From contig NZ_CP121451.1 of assembly GCF_029689945.1 (NCBI RefSeq), forward strand, positions 4,464,001 to 4,528,000: a stretch of 64,000 nucleotides of DNA, given 5' to 3'. This document shows, in pieces, positions 38,246 through 49,057 of this stretch (positions are counted from its first letter, which is position 1; each line of letters opens with the position of its first letter). Made by a program: the position numbers and the translations under genes. The notes beneath the pieces were generated by a model that saw only the letters and a list, made by a program, of their open reading frames with translations, was not told where the DNA came from and searched no databases. Source of the stretch: Paenibacillus amylolyticus. GTDB lineage: Bacteria > Bacillota > Bacilli > Paenibacillales > Paenibacillaceae.

Positions 38246-39591
38246 CTAACGGTGAACTTGCTGTTTGTGGCTTACTAAAACAGTTGGCTCTGAAAGTCCC
38301 AGATGCTCTCGCAGCGTCATCCCCTCATACTCTTCACGGAACAAGCCGCGACGCTGAAGTTCAGGAATGACGTGCTCAACAAAGTCATCGAGATCACCTG
38401 GCAGAACTGGCGGCATGATGTTGAATCCATCACAGCCATACCCATTGAACCACTCTTCCATGAGGTCGGCAAGCTGCTCCGGCGTTCCTACGAATTGCAT
38501 ATGACCCCGAGCACCGAGAAGCCTGCGTCCGAGTTCGGCAATGGATAATTGTTCTTCACGGGCAAGGTCCATAATGAGTTGGACGCGACTTTTCATTCCG
38601 TTGCTTGCTTCGACGGGATCTGCAAGGTCTGGTAGTGGACCGTCGGCAGGATAACCGCTGAGATCTGTTTGAAGTATGCCGGACAGCATCATAACTGCTT
38701 CTTGGGGATCGATAAGATCTAATAACTCCCGTTCCTTGCGTCGGGCCTCCTCTACAGTTGAACCGAGGATCGGCGACAGCCCTGGCATGATAAGCAGGCT
38801 GCCACGCTCACGTCCAGTAGCCAAAAGTTTGTCGTTCACCGTGTGATAGAAGTCTTGCGCAGCAACGAGTGACGTCTGTGCCGTGAAGATCACCTCTCCA
38901 ACTTTTGCAGCGAAATCCTGACCAGGATCCGAGGAACCAGCCTGGATAAGGACGGGATAACCTTGCGGTGGACTTGGCACGTTCAGTAGCCCCTGTGTGG
39001 AGTACCATTTCCCTTTATAATCTGCGACACGCAGCCTGGATTCATCGACGAACGTACCGGATGCCCGATTCATAACAAGTGAATCCTGTGGCCAGCTGTC
39101 CCATAATGCCGTAACGACATCAACAAATTCCTGCGCCATCTCATAACGTGTTCCGTGCTCAGGATGCTTATCTCGTCCAAAGTTCCGAGCTTCCGTGTCA
39201 ACTTGGGACGTGACAATATTCCAGCCGGTCCTTCCGCCGCTTATGTGGTCGAGGGTAGATAAACGGCGCGCGGCATTGAACGGCTCGTTATAGGTCGTCG
39301 ATAAGGTTGCTGTCAACCCGATCTTATCGGTTACCATGGAGAGTGCGGAGAGTAGAGATACCGGATCCAGCATGCCTGCAGCAGCTCGGCTTGGGTAGAT
39401 CAAGTGCAGCAAGTCTGCAAAAAAAATCATATCAAACTTGCCTTTCTCAGCTGTCTGGGCAATCCGCTTATACCATTCGATATCGAACATCTTCTCTACC
39501 CCTGATTCCGGATGACGCCATCCGGCATGATGGTGTCCAGTAAAATATATAAATGCACCAAGATGAAGCTGCCCTGTCGTTTTTTCATCAT
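38246..39591 (-). CDS. LLM-class flavin-dependent monooxygenase, NtaA/SnaA/DszA type (reading frame broken)
   Basis: Reconstructed length is 448 residues. The ATG at 39591 has GGAGGA 6 bases upstream, and its frame must gain one A in the A6 run (39580-39585, minus strand) to enter TTGQLHLGAFIYFTGHHHAG and WRHPESGVEKMFDIEWYKRI. The core then runs intact with DMIFFADLLHL, SGGRTGWNIVTS and YPVLIQAGSSDPGQDFAAK, all typical of FMNH2-dependent two-component monooxygenases. It is the last gene of a sulfonate-type ABC operon. By analogy with SsuD-type systems it may oxidise an imported organosulfur or related compound. An internal ATG at 39490 would give a truncated protein. Confidence 0.87.
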
Positions 39592-39626
39592 ATCGGTTCC
39601 TCCGCTTTCATTCTAGATACCTATAA

Positions 39627-40460
39627 TCAACCTTTATATGTGTTATTCCATCGAAGTAATCTTCTTTCCACTAGTCGGACTGCCGAATCCGACAGTTTAC
39701 CAACCAAGGCGAACAGCATTATGCCCACGAAGACGACATCCGTCTGTGCATATACACGTGCGTCTTGTATCATATAGCCGACTCCTGCGCTTGCACCCAT
39801 CATCTCTGCTACGGCAAGCAATAACCAGGAAGCACCAACCGATAACCGAATGCCAAGCAGAATATTTGGCAACGCCGAGGGAATAATTAGCCTGCTTAAC
39901 AGCCTGAACTTAGAATATTGCAAGATGCGGGTAACCTCATAAAGCTTTCGGTCCGCACTGCGGACCCCCAAATGGGTATGGAAATAAAGCGGGAAAAACG
40001 ATCCTATTGCAATGAGCAGTACTTTGGATAATTCCCCCACGCCGAACCAAAGGATAAACAACGGGATAACAGCTAGCAACGGAACCGTCCGAAGCATCTG
40101 TATCGTTGGGTCAAGAGTCTGTTCAGCCCATTTGCCTAAACCAGTGAACACACCAAGTATTAATCCTGTGGTGGCTCCAAGTAAGAATCCTCCACTTGCC
40201 CGAATGGTGCTGGTTGTGAGATGCTGCGTCATATCGCCGGTTACGCTCAGTTGCCAAAATGTCCGTGCAATGCGGGATGGAGCTGGCAGTGCCGCGTCAG
40301 ACAATAGTCCAAGAGCAGATCCCACTTCCCATAAAGCTAATATAATTAGCGGCAATACCCAACCATACAGCCAATTTGGCATTCTCCACGGGCGTGCTCT
40401 TCCGATCCCCATTACTTTCTCGTTAGCCTTCGATTGTAAAGTCACATCGTTCAAACTCAT
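39627..40460 (-). CDS. ABC transporter permease, SsuC/TauC type (second copy)
   Basis: About 277 residues from the ATG at 40460, which overlaps the stop of the preceding permease in ATGA. BPD_transp_1 features: six helices, PLLAVIPLFILWFGVGELSKVL, and the EAA-like loop DRKLYEVTRILQYSKFRLLS. It resembles the permease at 40457-41259 closely, so this operon encodes two SsuC-like subunits that may form a heterodimer, whereas classical Ssu uses a homodimer. It ends VERRLLRWNNTYKG, which supports the restored end of its paralogue. Confidence 0.88.
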   Translation of the reverse strand: MSLNDVTLQSKANEKVMGIGRARPWRMPNWLYGWVLPLIILALWEVGSALGLLSDAALPAPSRIARTFWQLSVTGDMTQHLTTSTIRASGGFLLGATTGLILGVFTGLGKWAEQTLDPTIQMLRTVPLLAVIPLFILWFGVGELSKVLLIAIGSFFPLYFHTHLGVRSADRKLYEVTRILQYSKFRLLSRLIIPSALPNILLGIRLSVGASWLLLAVAEMMGASAGVGYMIQDARVYAQTDVVFVGIMLFALVGKLSDSAVRLVERRLLRWNNTYKG

Positions 40461-41259
40461 AACTGTGATCCATCTCCCTCTATGGAATCCTGCCAACGCA
40501 ACGTTTTTTCTCTGCCAGCCTGACCAGTGAATCGGTCACTTTGCCAACAATCGCAAAGACAATAATGCCGACGAAGATGACAGACGTTAGCGAGAAGGAA
40601 CGTGCGTCATTAATGATATAGCCGATCCCGGAGCTTGAACCCATCATCTCCGCGACAACCAGCCCAAGCCAGCTCACTGCAATCGAAAGACGTGCGCCTA
40701 AAAACAGTGAAGGAAGTGAGGCGGGAATAATCAGCTTGGTAATGGTTTGAAATTTCGTGAATTCCAACACTTGTGCTACTTCGAACAACTGGCGATCCAC
40801 CGAACGAACACCCAAAAAGGCATTCACATATAAAGGGAAGAAAGCTCCCTTGGCAATGAGTACAATCTTTGAAGTCTCTCCAAAGCCGAACCACAGAATG
40901 AATAATGGCGCAACAGCCAAGTGAGGCAATGTCCGAAGCAGCTGAAGCGACGGATCTAGCAATCGTTCTGCCTTCAACGAAAACCCGACCCATAATCCTG
41001 CGGCTAATCCCAGGCCACCACCAAACAAGAATCCTAGTGCCGCTCTCCCCATCGAGATGCGCAGATTCGTCAGCAGTTCTCCCGACGAGATCATGCGTCC
41101 AAACTCAGCTACGATCTCCTTCGGAGGCGGAATTAACACGGCATTTACCCACCCACTTGAGGATGCAATCTGCCAAATGATTAATATCACCGCCGGTACC
41201 GCCATCCCGATCAGGAGATGAATAGTCCGAAAAACAAGCTTATTTCGCGAGATTTGCAT
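40457..41259 (-). CDS. ABC transporter permease, SsuC/TauC type (first copy, C-terminus frame-broken)
   Basis: About 267 residues when one A is restored in the A6 run at 40504-40509. Without it the protein ends RLAEKKRCVGRIP; with it the end becomes RLAEKKTLRWQDSIEGDGSQL, matching the paralogue's VERRLLRWNN end and stopping at TGA in an ATGA overlap with the next gene. Core motifs are TLPHLAVAPLFILWFGFGET and DRQLFEVAQVLEFTKFQTI. It moves a sulfonate-like or similar anionic substrate by family knowledge. It lies 15 bp after the binding-protein gene. Confidence 0.88.
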
Positions 41260-41274
41260 AATCGCACCCCTACT

Positions 41275-42306
41275 TTATTTAAGAGCTTCTTCAATGTATT
41301 GGTTGTCGAACACGTCTGCCACGTTAATTTCATTGCGAATTGTACCTAATTGAAATTGAAAGTTTGCAGTATTCTGCTGCTCCGCGATTGTTTCGTCACT
41401 TACCGGAATGTTAATCATTGCCGCTCGGGATTGCATGCCCTTTACCAGCTCAATCGGAATGTTTCGTTCATCGGCATAGCGCTGGAACGCTTCCTCTTGA
41501 TGATTAGCTTCCCACTGGCGGGCCTGCTCCAAGGTTTTTAAGTAAAGCGTAACAAGCTCCGGATGCTCATTCGCAAAATCCGAACGAACCAATTGGAAAG
41601 ATGGAGATAGTACACCTTCGCTCTCCCCGTCAGCCAGAACTTTCCCTTTACCGCTTAGTGAATTCAGGGTAATGTATGGGTCCCAGACAGCCCAGGCATC
41701 CACTTTTCCACTTTCGAAGGAAGGCTGGGTTTCATCAGGTTGTAATTGAATTTCTTGAATATCGGACTTTCCTAAACCAGCCTTTTCGAGCACTAGATAA
41801 AGGAAGTTGTAGGCGTTGCTGCCCTTCGTGACGGCGACCTTCTTGTCCTTGAGATCCGCAATACTTTTAATCGGACTATCCTTCGGCACAATAATCGCTA
41901 CATTGTTCTTCCCATCAAGTAGTTGTGAGATGATTTTGAAATCGATACCAGCTGCTTGTGCTGAGATTGGAGGCATATTGCCCATGCCAGCAAAGTCCAG
42001 ATGGTTAGAGGCCATCGCTTCAATCATGGGAGGACCGCTCTGGAACTCCAACCACTCCACCTTTGCCCCCAGCTCTCCAAATGCATCCTCAAACCACTTC
42101 TGTTCTTGTGCTTTACCGAACAAGCCACCCTTGCCCTGTACACCAATCTTCACCGTGACATCATCACCGGATGCATTCGAATTTGAATGATTTTCTACTG
42201 ATTTGGCATTCTCACCATTGCCAGCATTGTTATTTGTATTGCCGCATCCCACTGCAACCAGTATCAGAACAAGTATAGCTGCAAACCAACCCAATTTTTT
42301 ATTCAT
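41275..42306 (-). CDS. Aliphatic sulfonate-type ABC transporter substrate-binding lipoprotein
   Basis: A 343-residue lipoprotein with signal peptide and lipobox VAVGC near residue 21, then an Asn/Ser-rich tether. The SsuA/TauA/NMT1 fold shows VKIGVQGKGGLFGKAQEQKW, FAGMGNMPPISAQAAG, AVTKGSNAYNFLYLVLEKAG and VDAWAVWDPY. The VDAWA(V/I)WDP motif is the classical hallmark. Substrates of this family include alkanesulfonates, taurine, nitrate and pyrimidine precursors; sulfonate is favoured by the LLM monooxygenase in the operon. It is second in the operon, 48 bp after the ATPase gene. Confidence 0.9.
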   Translation of the reverse strand: MNKKLGWFAAILVLILVAVGCGNTNNNAGNGENAKSVENHSNSNASGDDVTVKIGVQGKGGLFGKAQEQKWFEDAFGELGAKVEWLEFQSGPPMIEAMASNHLDFAGMGNMPPISAQAAGIDFKIISQLLDGKNNVAIIVPKDSPIKSIADLKDKKVAVTKGSNAYNFLYLVLEKAGLGKSDIQEIQLQPDETQPSFESGKVDAWAVWDPYITLNSLSGKGKVLADGESEGVLSPSFQLVRSDFANEHPELVTLYLKTLEQARQWEANHQEEAFQRYADERNIPIELVKGMQSRAAMINIPVSDETIAEQQNTANFQFQLGTIRNEINVADVFDNQYIEEALK

Positions 42307-42354
42307 CTATTTGCATCCCCTTTTATAAACGTAGAATTGTTAAACCCTATGCAA

Positions 42355-43121
42355 TTAAATGCCAGCACCCTTGTCTATCAAGGGAGAATGTTCCACTTTT
42401 TCGAACTCGCCTAGAACGCGGGAGCGAAGTTCCTGGAATGAACTTCCACTACGTTTACGTGGATAAGGAAGGTCTACATGAATTACATTGCGGATATGAC
42501 CCGGCCGAGGGTTCATAATGACGACTTTCTCCCCAAGAAATACCGCTTCGTCCAAGTCATGCGTAACGAACAACATGGTCGTCCGGCTGTTCTGCCAGAT
42601 ATCCAGCAGGGCCTCTTGCATGTGTGTGCGAGTGAAGGCATCGAGTGCTCCAAAAGGCTCGTCGAGCAGCAGAATCTCCGGTTTGCGCAACAAAGCCCTT
42701 GCAATAGCCACCCGTTGAGCCATCCCTCCGGACAACTCCTTCGGATACGCTTTCTCGAATCCTTTTAGACGAACCAATTCAATTAATTCATGGACTCGAT
42801 GGCGAACCTGAGCATTGCGAAGCGAGAGATTGGCTGCGATATTCTTCTCGACCGTCATCCAAGGGAACAAGCGTGGCTCCTGAAAAATAAACCCTTTATC
42901 AACGCTTGGCCCTGTAATGGCAAGTCCGTTCAGTTCCACTTTCCCTTCATATGTCGTATCCAACCCGGCCACGATCTTGAGCAATGTACTTTTGCCGCAG
43001 CCACTTGGTCCGATAAAAGTAATAAATTGTCCCGCTCAACCTGGAGTCCTATATTGCTAAGCGCTAGAATCGGCCCGGTAGGAGCAGCGAACGTTTTGTT
43101 CAACCGCTCAATAATCAGCAT
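42355..43121 (-). CDS. ABC transporter ATPase, SsuB type (reading frame broken)
   Basis: Reconstructed length is 255 residues. The first frame gives [21 protein letters not shown] to QVER. The break is at a GGG run (43031-43033 on the plus strand, CCC), and one more G yields [16 protein letters not shown], the Walker A. The second frame contains the Q-loop [11 protein letters not shown], signature [19 protein letters not shown], Walker [13 protein letters not shown] and the switch histidine in FVTHDLDEA. It energises the two permeases downstream. It is the first gene of the operon, behind a TetR-type operator. Confidence 0.9.
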
Positions 43122-43250
43122 CAGATGTTTCCTCCAATTTAAAATAATTTTTCGGATCTATTTACTTGGTTTTAGGGTTAAAAAAAAGGCCTTCTGCTTG
43201 TATATCTTTCCCCACGAACGATCTCTGGTTATCCAGTCGAACTCTCATTC

Positions 43251-43313
43251 ACAAACCGAGCAATCACTCGGTTTGTTGGGGAAATTGTAGCAGTGGCCTG
43301 TATCTGTTGTCAA
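43251..43313 (-). promoter_or_regulatory. Promoter and 26-bp TetR-type operator of the sulfonate-type operon
   Basis: On the minus strand TTGACA (43313-43308) and TACAAT (43289-43284) are 18 bases apart. Directly after, near the transcription start, ACAAACCGAG and CTCGGTTTGT form a perfect 10-bp inverted repeat (43251-43260 with 43267-43276) around a 6-base spacer. It lies between a TetR gene and the ATPase gene. A repressor bound here would block the promoter. Binding by the adjacent TetR protein is inference. Confidence 0.75.
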
Positions 43314-43401
43314 TCATTTCTTTTGGAGCTTTTTGGAATTATGTAGAGATCACACATTTTTTCATTTCCGAAAACCTTATTCGTTTGTGATCCCGAACCC
43401 A

Positions 43402-44007
43402 TTACCCATCATGTCTTGCCGTAAATAGAGAGACGATGGAACGTGCTTGCGCCCGGATTGGAACTTCAGCACCGGGCATTTTTTGCAGCGTCAGACCTTG
43501 AATTAAACTTACAAAATAATAGGCAAGCTCCAAAGGTACACCACTAATGATGAGCCCTTCCTTTTGCCCCTGTTCCATTATGTTTGCAACAGGACCAAGG
43601 TTATTTGTGAAACGTTCTGTAACTTCTCTTCGAATCTCTTCGGAGGAGGATTCCGAAAGTCGCGCTGTGTGAATAAGAATCGTGTAAGCCCAATTGTTTT
43701 CAAGCGCGAGCCATGACTCGGACATTAGTAAAAGCTTATTAAGAGCATCACCTGATTGCTCAGCGAGTTGGGAGACATGTTCGCCGTAACGCGTTTGACC
43801 TCTTCTGAGAATTTCGCTGATAATCTCGTCTTTCGACTTAAAGTAGTGATACATGTTCCCAATGCTCATGTCTGCTGCCGCTGCGATGTGGTTGATGCTT
43901 ACTGAACCGATCCCTTTGAATGCAATGATTTCCAAAGCGGAATCAAGGATATGGTTGATTCTTTTTTCACGTTGTTGTTGGTCTTTCTCTATGTTTCTAG
44001 GTGACAT
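43402..44007 (-). CDS. TetR-family regulator of the sulfonate-type operon
   Basis: 201 residues. The helix-turn-helix at about 15-62 reads INHIAAAADMSIGNMYHYFK and the C-terminal ligand domain is helical. It lies upstream of the ATPase gene in the same direction, with a perfect inverted repeat next to the operon promoter between them. It probably represses the transporter and monooxygenase until an imported compound or its product appears. The inducer is unknown. Confidence 0.87.
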   Translation of the reverse strand: MSPRNIEKDQQQREKRINHILDSALEIIAFKGIGSVSINHIAAAADMSIGNMYHYFKSKDEIISEILRRGQTRYGEHVSQLAEQSGDALNKLLLMSESWLALENNWAYTILIHTARLSESSSEEIRREVTERFTNNLGPVANIMEQGQKEGLIISGVPLELAYYFVSLIQGLTLQKMPGAEVPIRAQARSIVSLFTARHDG

Positions 44008-44232
44008 TAACGTAGCATCCCCTTTCTGAATTTCATTATAGCATAGCCATTTTACAGGCTTGCTTCATCCGGGGAACCTTTCAGCGGACAATACGTCTAC
44101 TCTCCCACTCCAAACAAAAAAAGCCGCTGTTTTACTTTGAACGATACTATAGAACCTGCGATTTAAGCTCTTTAAATACTTTGGCAGTTCCCCCTACAGG
44201 ATTCTGCAATTCGCTCGCTCATATAAAAAGCA

Positions 44233-45087
44233 TTATTTTTTCTTCACCGGTATCCAGATTTCTCCGGAACCATTCCCATGCCGTGCCATTCCGTAATACA
44301 TTTCAAAAGTGGGGCCCTCAACCTGTTCGTATTCAGATGTTGGAAACCACTCAGAATAGATGCGTGTCCATAATTTTTGCATATCACTTTGCGGCTCCGG
44401 GAAAACTGCCCACGTTAATGGTGGAACAGCAAGTTTGGTGAATCTCTCCGGAATTTCAAGCCCCTTAGGTACATGATAACAGATCATGTATTTGAAAGAT
44501 TCTTTCGTGTGATCATACAGGGCGGCATGTAACATAGTATCACCAAAACGTCCCAGTAAGTCATTCATATGATCAACGCTGCCATCCTCATCACATTTTA
44601 TACGGAATTCAGGTACTTCAACGAACGCTGTTTTCTGGTCTGCATTGATAATTCCATATACTCCAAACATCTCAAAAGAATCTCTTTGCTCAATACGGTA
44701 ATTCATTTCGACATCCCCTTTTATTGAAATATGAAAGGACATTCGAGGATAGGCTTTTAGCGAAACGCCTGTATCGCGAGCAGATGTAGGCATAATACCA
44801 TGAAGATTCTTAAAGGCCCGTGCAAACGCCTCTGGCGAATCATATCCATATTTCATAGCTACATCAATAACCTTTGTGCTTGTTGTCTGCAATTCAAATG
44901 CCGCCAATGTCAACCGTCGACGTCGAATGTACTCCGATAATGATACACCAGTAATAAATGGAAACATTCTTTGAAAATGATAGGTAGAGCAAAAGGCTCG
45001 CTGTGCTATTTCATCAAATGAAATAGTGTCCGCTAGATTTGTTTCGATATACTCCATGGCGCCATTCATCCTATCCAACCAATCCAT
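44233..45087 (-). CDS. AraC-family regulator with GyrI-like effector domain
   Basis: 284 residues from the ATG at 45087, with AGGAGG 8 bases upstream. The AraC double helix-turn-helix is N-terminal (about 1-110): ISFDEIAQRAFCSTYHFQRM and YDSPEAFARAFKNLHGIMPT. A GyrI/BmrR-like small-molecule domain follows (about 125-284), with TKLAVPPLTWAVFPEP and an ending that includes EMYYGMARHGNGSGEIWIPV. This Rob/YdeE-like architecture senses drugs or metabolites. No divergent target gene is next to it. Confidence 0.88.
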   Translation of the reverse strand: MDWLDRMNGAMEYIETNLADTISFDEIAQRAFCSTYHFQRMFPFITGVSLSEYIRRRRLTLAAFELQTTSTKVIDVAMKYGYDSPEAFARAFKNLHGIMPTSARDTGVSLKAYPRMSFHISIKGDVEMNYRIEQRDSFEMFGVYGIINADQKTAFVEVPEFRIKCDEDGSVDHMNDLLGRFGDTMLHAALYDHTKESFKYMICYHVPKGLEIPERFTKLAVPPLTWAVFPEPQSDMQKLWTRIYSEWFPTSEYEQVEGPTFEMYYGMARHGNGSGEIWIPVKKK

Positions 45088-45339
45088 CGTATTCCCTCCT
45101 TTCAAGGTAATTTTATGGGAAACAATTAATGAATTCCTTGCAATTTCTGCACGAGAAAGTCAGCTTAGAACTTGGCCCTTCTGAATTTCACCTAATAAGG
45201 CATCCGTTCTAATCCTGTGCGTAATCATTTATTCCCTAAGATAAGAAGAAGCTACTCCGACAAAGGAGTGATTTTCTTAGAGATAAATGGGTATTCGATT
45301 TGAGAATTAGAGGAAACGAGACATCAACTCCCCCTTCTA

Positions 45340-46230
45340 TTACTCTAATCTGAAACCGACCGTGTTTCTCAGAATAAGAATATTCTCTTGAAGGAACGCA
45401 TGATTTTTTGCAATGCCTCTATTTTTACACCAAACAACTGCGCTGAAAGCATCGTACATATCATAAAATGGCAGCACTCTTTCCAGATCCAGCATAGGAC
45501 GAATCGATTCATAGCCTTTGATATACGGGATCTTTGTTCTCGGATTGACTTTCCAAATATATCGATTCACTTTTGTGAAATCTATTTCCGATGAACCACT
45601 GCGAGCGCTCTCGAAATCAATAATGCCAGCCACCTCGTTACCATTTACCAATATATTACCTGGTCTAAAATCCATGTGAACAATGCAAGGTCCGTCAGGA
45701 TGCGGTAAAGCAGAGAAAACACCATCAAAGTGATGAATACATCTCTCAAACAATTCAGAGTCGAGAATTTCTTTACAGGGTTCTTTCCACTTTTCAATAT
45801 TACTTTTGATATATAATCTCCAATTATTTTGGTCAAGTGACTTAAAACCATCCGTTCCATGGTAACCATACTCAGGAGTTTTAACCTCATGGAGCATAGC
45901 GTGATACATGCCAATCTGAAAAGAAAGATTCTCATCCATTTCTCCTGTAGAAGGCATGCCTTGAATTGCTGAGAGGAGCAAAGCTCCAACAGCACTTTCA
46001 TCCCCGTACCAAATGTCCAATACCTTAGGAACAGGGAGTACACCCTTTAATTGTTCAAGCATCTGAAATTCACGGATTAGTTTATCCTTGTTAAACGGGA
46101 TTTTCACAAATACGTTTTCTCCACTGACAAGAGTAAGTTTGTATACATCAGAACTAAATGACTCTGGAACATCTTCAATATGTATGACATTTAACTTTAG
46201 CTGTTCTATAACTTTGAGAACGGTATTCAT
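45340..46230 (-). CDS. Aminoglycoside phosphotransferase-family kinase
   Basis: 296 residues with an APH/choline-kinase fold: the N-lobe lysine in NVFVKIPF, the catalytic loop IVHMDFRPGNILVN (Brenner-type HxDxxxxN), and the metal aspartate in GIIDFESARSG. Family members phosphorylate aminoglycosides, homoserine, methylthioribose or other small molecules. The sequence is not close to a specific resistance enzyme that I recognise, so resistance should not be assumed. It stands alone, 47 bp downstream of a small membrane-protein gene. Confidence 0.82.
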   Translation of the reverse strand: MNTVLKVIEQLKLNVIHIEDVPESFSSDVYKLTLVSGENVFVKIPFNKDKLIREFQMLEQLKGVLPVPKVLDIWYGDESAVGALLLSAIQGMPSTGEMDENLSFQIGMYHAMLHEVKTPEYGYHGTDGFKSLDQNNWRLYIKSNIEKWKEPCKEILDSELFERCIHHFDGVFSALPHPDGPCIVHMDFRPGNILVNGNEVAGIIDFESARSGSSEIDFTKVNRYIWKVNPRTKIPYIKGYESIRPMLDLERVLPFYDMYDAFSAVVWCKNRGIAKNHAFLQENILILRNTVGFRLE

Positions 46231-46277
46231 GTGTCGCCTCCTGTTTTGGAGAATACATGGATCAAGACAGGTTATTC

Positions 46278-46498
46278 CTACTTAGAATTACTGTTTTTTT
46301 GTTTGAAAAACATCTTGCCAACCATAAGTCCCATGGCGGATGAAATGATCAGATATCCAAAGAACAAGAAAAGTAAATAAACACCATGAAGATCTTCGGG
46401 AATCTGTTTTACACCTTCATACCAAACGAAACGAAAAGGATAAAAAATGACGACCCAAATGATCAGCAAAAAAGAAGAAAATTAATTATTTTTAGCAC
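46278..46498 (-). CDS. Small two-helix membrane protein (reading frame broken)
   Basis: About 73 residues. A GTG start at 46498 with GAAAGGA upstream gives VLKIINFLLFLL, which joins LIIWVVIFYPFRFVWYEG when one T is restored in the T6 run (46468-46473). A second helix follows (GVYLLFLFFGYLIISSAMGL) and the end is basic. If unbroken, a TTG at 46469 would be the start, but it lacks a ribosome binding site. The family is not recognised; function unknown. Confidence 0.55.
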
Positions 46499-46760
46499 AA
46501 TAACGATCCTTTCAAGTCTGAGTGAAAAAAGTTGAATCTACATGCTTCATTTTTCATTACCTCATCACTGCCCGCACTATATTAGTAAGCTTATGTACTG
46601 AAGTTGCTATGTTGAATCTATAAAACTACCAAATGATAACAGGAAACTTTAGGGACATTTCTCATTCTTCATCAGATCTAAATATACGTTAAATCCTTCC
46701 ATAATTTCAACATAAATTAATAAGCAAACATTCCGATCAGTTATAACGTACCAATCACAC
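46499..46760. other. AT-rich intergenic stretch without a recognised gene
   Basis: Between the small membrane-protein gene and the map terminator there is no convincing frame on either strand. A minus-strand 17-codon frame (EGFNVYLDLMKNEKCP) is visible but has no good ribosome binding site and is too short to call. No repeat or structured RNA was recognised. Confidence 0.5.
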
Positions 46761-46788
46761 AAAAAAAGCCGCTAATTAAGCGACTTTC
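46761..46788 (-). terminator. Terminator of the map gene
   Basis: On the minus strand AAGUCGCU, a short loop and AGCGGCUU are followed by a U-run. It is nearly identical to the elements at 22681-22706 and 54056-54082. Confidence 0.85.
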
Positions 46789-46800
46789 CAGTTGAATTCA

Positions 46801-47574
<774 letters not shown>

Positions 47575-47652
47575 TTAATCATATCCAAAGCAGCACAGCT
47601 TCGCAACTTTTTTATCAATATTTTGGTTATAGATACTCACTTATTCCTTATA

Positions 47653-48885
47653 TTATTGAAGTTCAATTCTCCATCCTTTCATATATTCTGCGTCATAAGT
47701 GAGTGCATAGTTTTGAAGTAGTCGTTGTATTGTACTTATCTGTTCTGAGGTAGCTTGACTACTTGTTCTAACGACAAATACAGGAGATATGTTGTATTCC
47801 CTGAACTTGTTGAGAAGGTCTGTCAAAACTTGAATATCGCCATGGCTATCAGCCTCCAAAGTTTCATCAAATCTAAGAACGTTTTTGATCAGAAAGCGAG
47901 AATTGGATTGTTGTTCATCCGACCCAAATAGATCAATGTGAACCCAGTTATTTCGTTCGTTCTCAATCATCTCAGACATTCCAAATACTTCAAGATGTCT
48001 TGCCATTACCAATGCTGGATCAATTGATTCTCTGGTATGTTCTTTCATCTTCTGTTTCTTGATGTGTTCTTCACGAAAGGCTTTCGGACCTTCCGGGTAA
48101 ATTCTATTAAATCGTTGATAAAAATATCTGGGCGAAGAATAACCACTATCCATTGATATTTCCACTAAACTGCTGTCTGTCGTTAATAATTGTTTAATGG
48201 CATGCTCAATCCGCAAATAATGTAGCAGGTTTTGCAGCGTATCGCCGATCAATAGCTTGAACTGTGATGACAAATAATCCAAATTTAAATATTCCTCAGT
48301 ATGTTGGGCGATCTCATTCAAAGATGCTTTGTTTATAAAACCCTTGTTATTGAATAAATAATCATATATTTTACCTATTCGTTGAAGCTTGGTTGAGTTC
48401 CCTTCAAACATTCTTTTGGCATCAAAATTCATGATGAGCAGGTCCAGCATATGTTCGGCCGTGTTCTTAACACTAAACAATGGATTCTCGCTCTTAGCTA
48501 AAATTGGCGTTATTAACGTACATATCTCCTTAATAATTCCTTCTACTCGTTCTTTCCCTAGATATGCCCCAGGGCTAAATTCATGCGCGAACCACACATA
48601 CGATAAATCCGAAAAATAACTTTTGGCAAAGTCAGCATCTATATTGATGAGGAGTATCACATGGTTCTCATCGGTCTGCCATAGACGGTGAACTTGATTG
48701 ATGTTGAAAATCTCAATTGCACCAGCACCTAATGTTCTTTGCTCATCTGCAATGGCAACATGGATACTGCCTTCCAGCACAATCACTGCCTCAATGGAAT
48801 TATGCCATCGGAACGGTTCATCTTTGACATTTAATAACTGCACATTCAGGGGAGCACTGTCGGCAAAATACACAGTACTATTCAT
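47653..48885 (-). CDS. AraC-family regulator with an unusual C-terminal extension
   Basis: 410 residues from the ATG at 48885 preceded by GGAGGAG. An N-terminal cupin-type sensor (about 1-80, FRWHNSIEAVIVLEGSIHVA) and the AraC double helix-turn-helix (about 195-295, LDYLSSQFKLLIGDTLQNLL and GYSSPRYFYQRFNRIYPEGP) are clear. About 110 residues follow the DNA-binding domain, including VHIDLFGSDEQQ and ISPVFVVRTSSQATSEQIST. In related large regulators the AraC part is fused to a GH39-like barrel, and this tail may be a shortened version. That link is tentative. Target genes unknown. Confidence 0.8.
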   Translation of the reverse strand: MNSTVYFADSAPLNVQLLNVKDEPFRWHNSIEAVIVLEGSIHVAIADEQRTLGAGAIEIFNINQVHRLWQTDENHVILLINIDADFAKSYFSDLSYVWFAHEFSPGAYLGKERVEGIIKEICTLITPILAKSENPLFSVKNTAEHMLDLLIMNFDAKRMFEGNSTKLQRIGKIYDYLFNNKGFINKASLNEIAQHTEEYLNLDYLSSQFKLLIGDTLQNLLHYLRIEHAIKQLLTTDSSLVEISMDSGYSSPRYFYQRFNRIYPEGPKAFREEHIKKQKMKEHTRESIDPALVMARHLEVFGMSEMIENERNNWVHIDLFGSDEQQSNSRFLIKNVLRFDETLEADSHGDIQVLTDLLNKFREYNISPVFVVRTSSQATSEQISTIQRLLQNYALTYDAEYMKGWRIELQ

Positions 48886-49057
48886 CTTGTCATCTCCTCC
48901 TTTCACTCGAATGGAGCGTATCCCAAGCAACATACGAAGAAATCTAAGAAATGTACCCATAACCCAAAGGAATGTGAATTGTTCACGCTTCTGCATTTTA
49001 GGAAAATGAATGATAGAACATCAACAAACTCTTAAATGAAGGATTGGGGAGATATCC

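Noticed and set aside
44110..44232. Short open frame and remnant after the AraC/GyrI-like gene
   Set aside because: A 16-codon frame (MSERIAESCRGNCQSI) starts near 44224 on the minus strand, but it has no ribosome binding site of its own and no clear extension in other frames.
45340..46230. Aminoglycoside resistance gene
   Set aside because: The kinase fold is clear, but nothing ties it to a known resistance enzyme, and the family includes many housekeeping small-molecule kinases.
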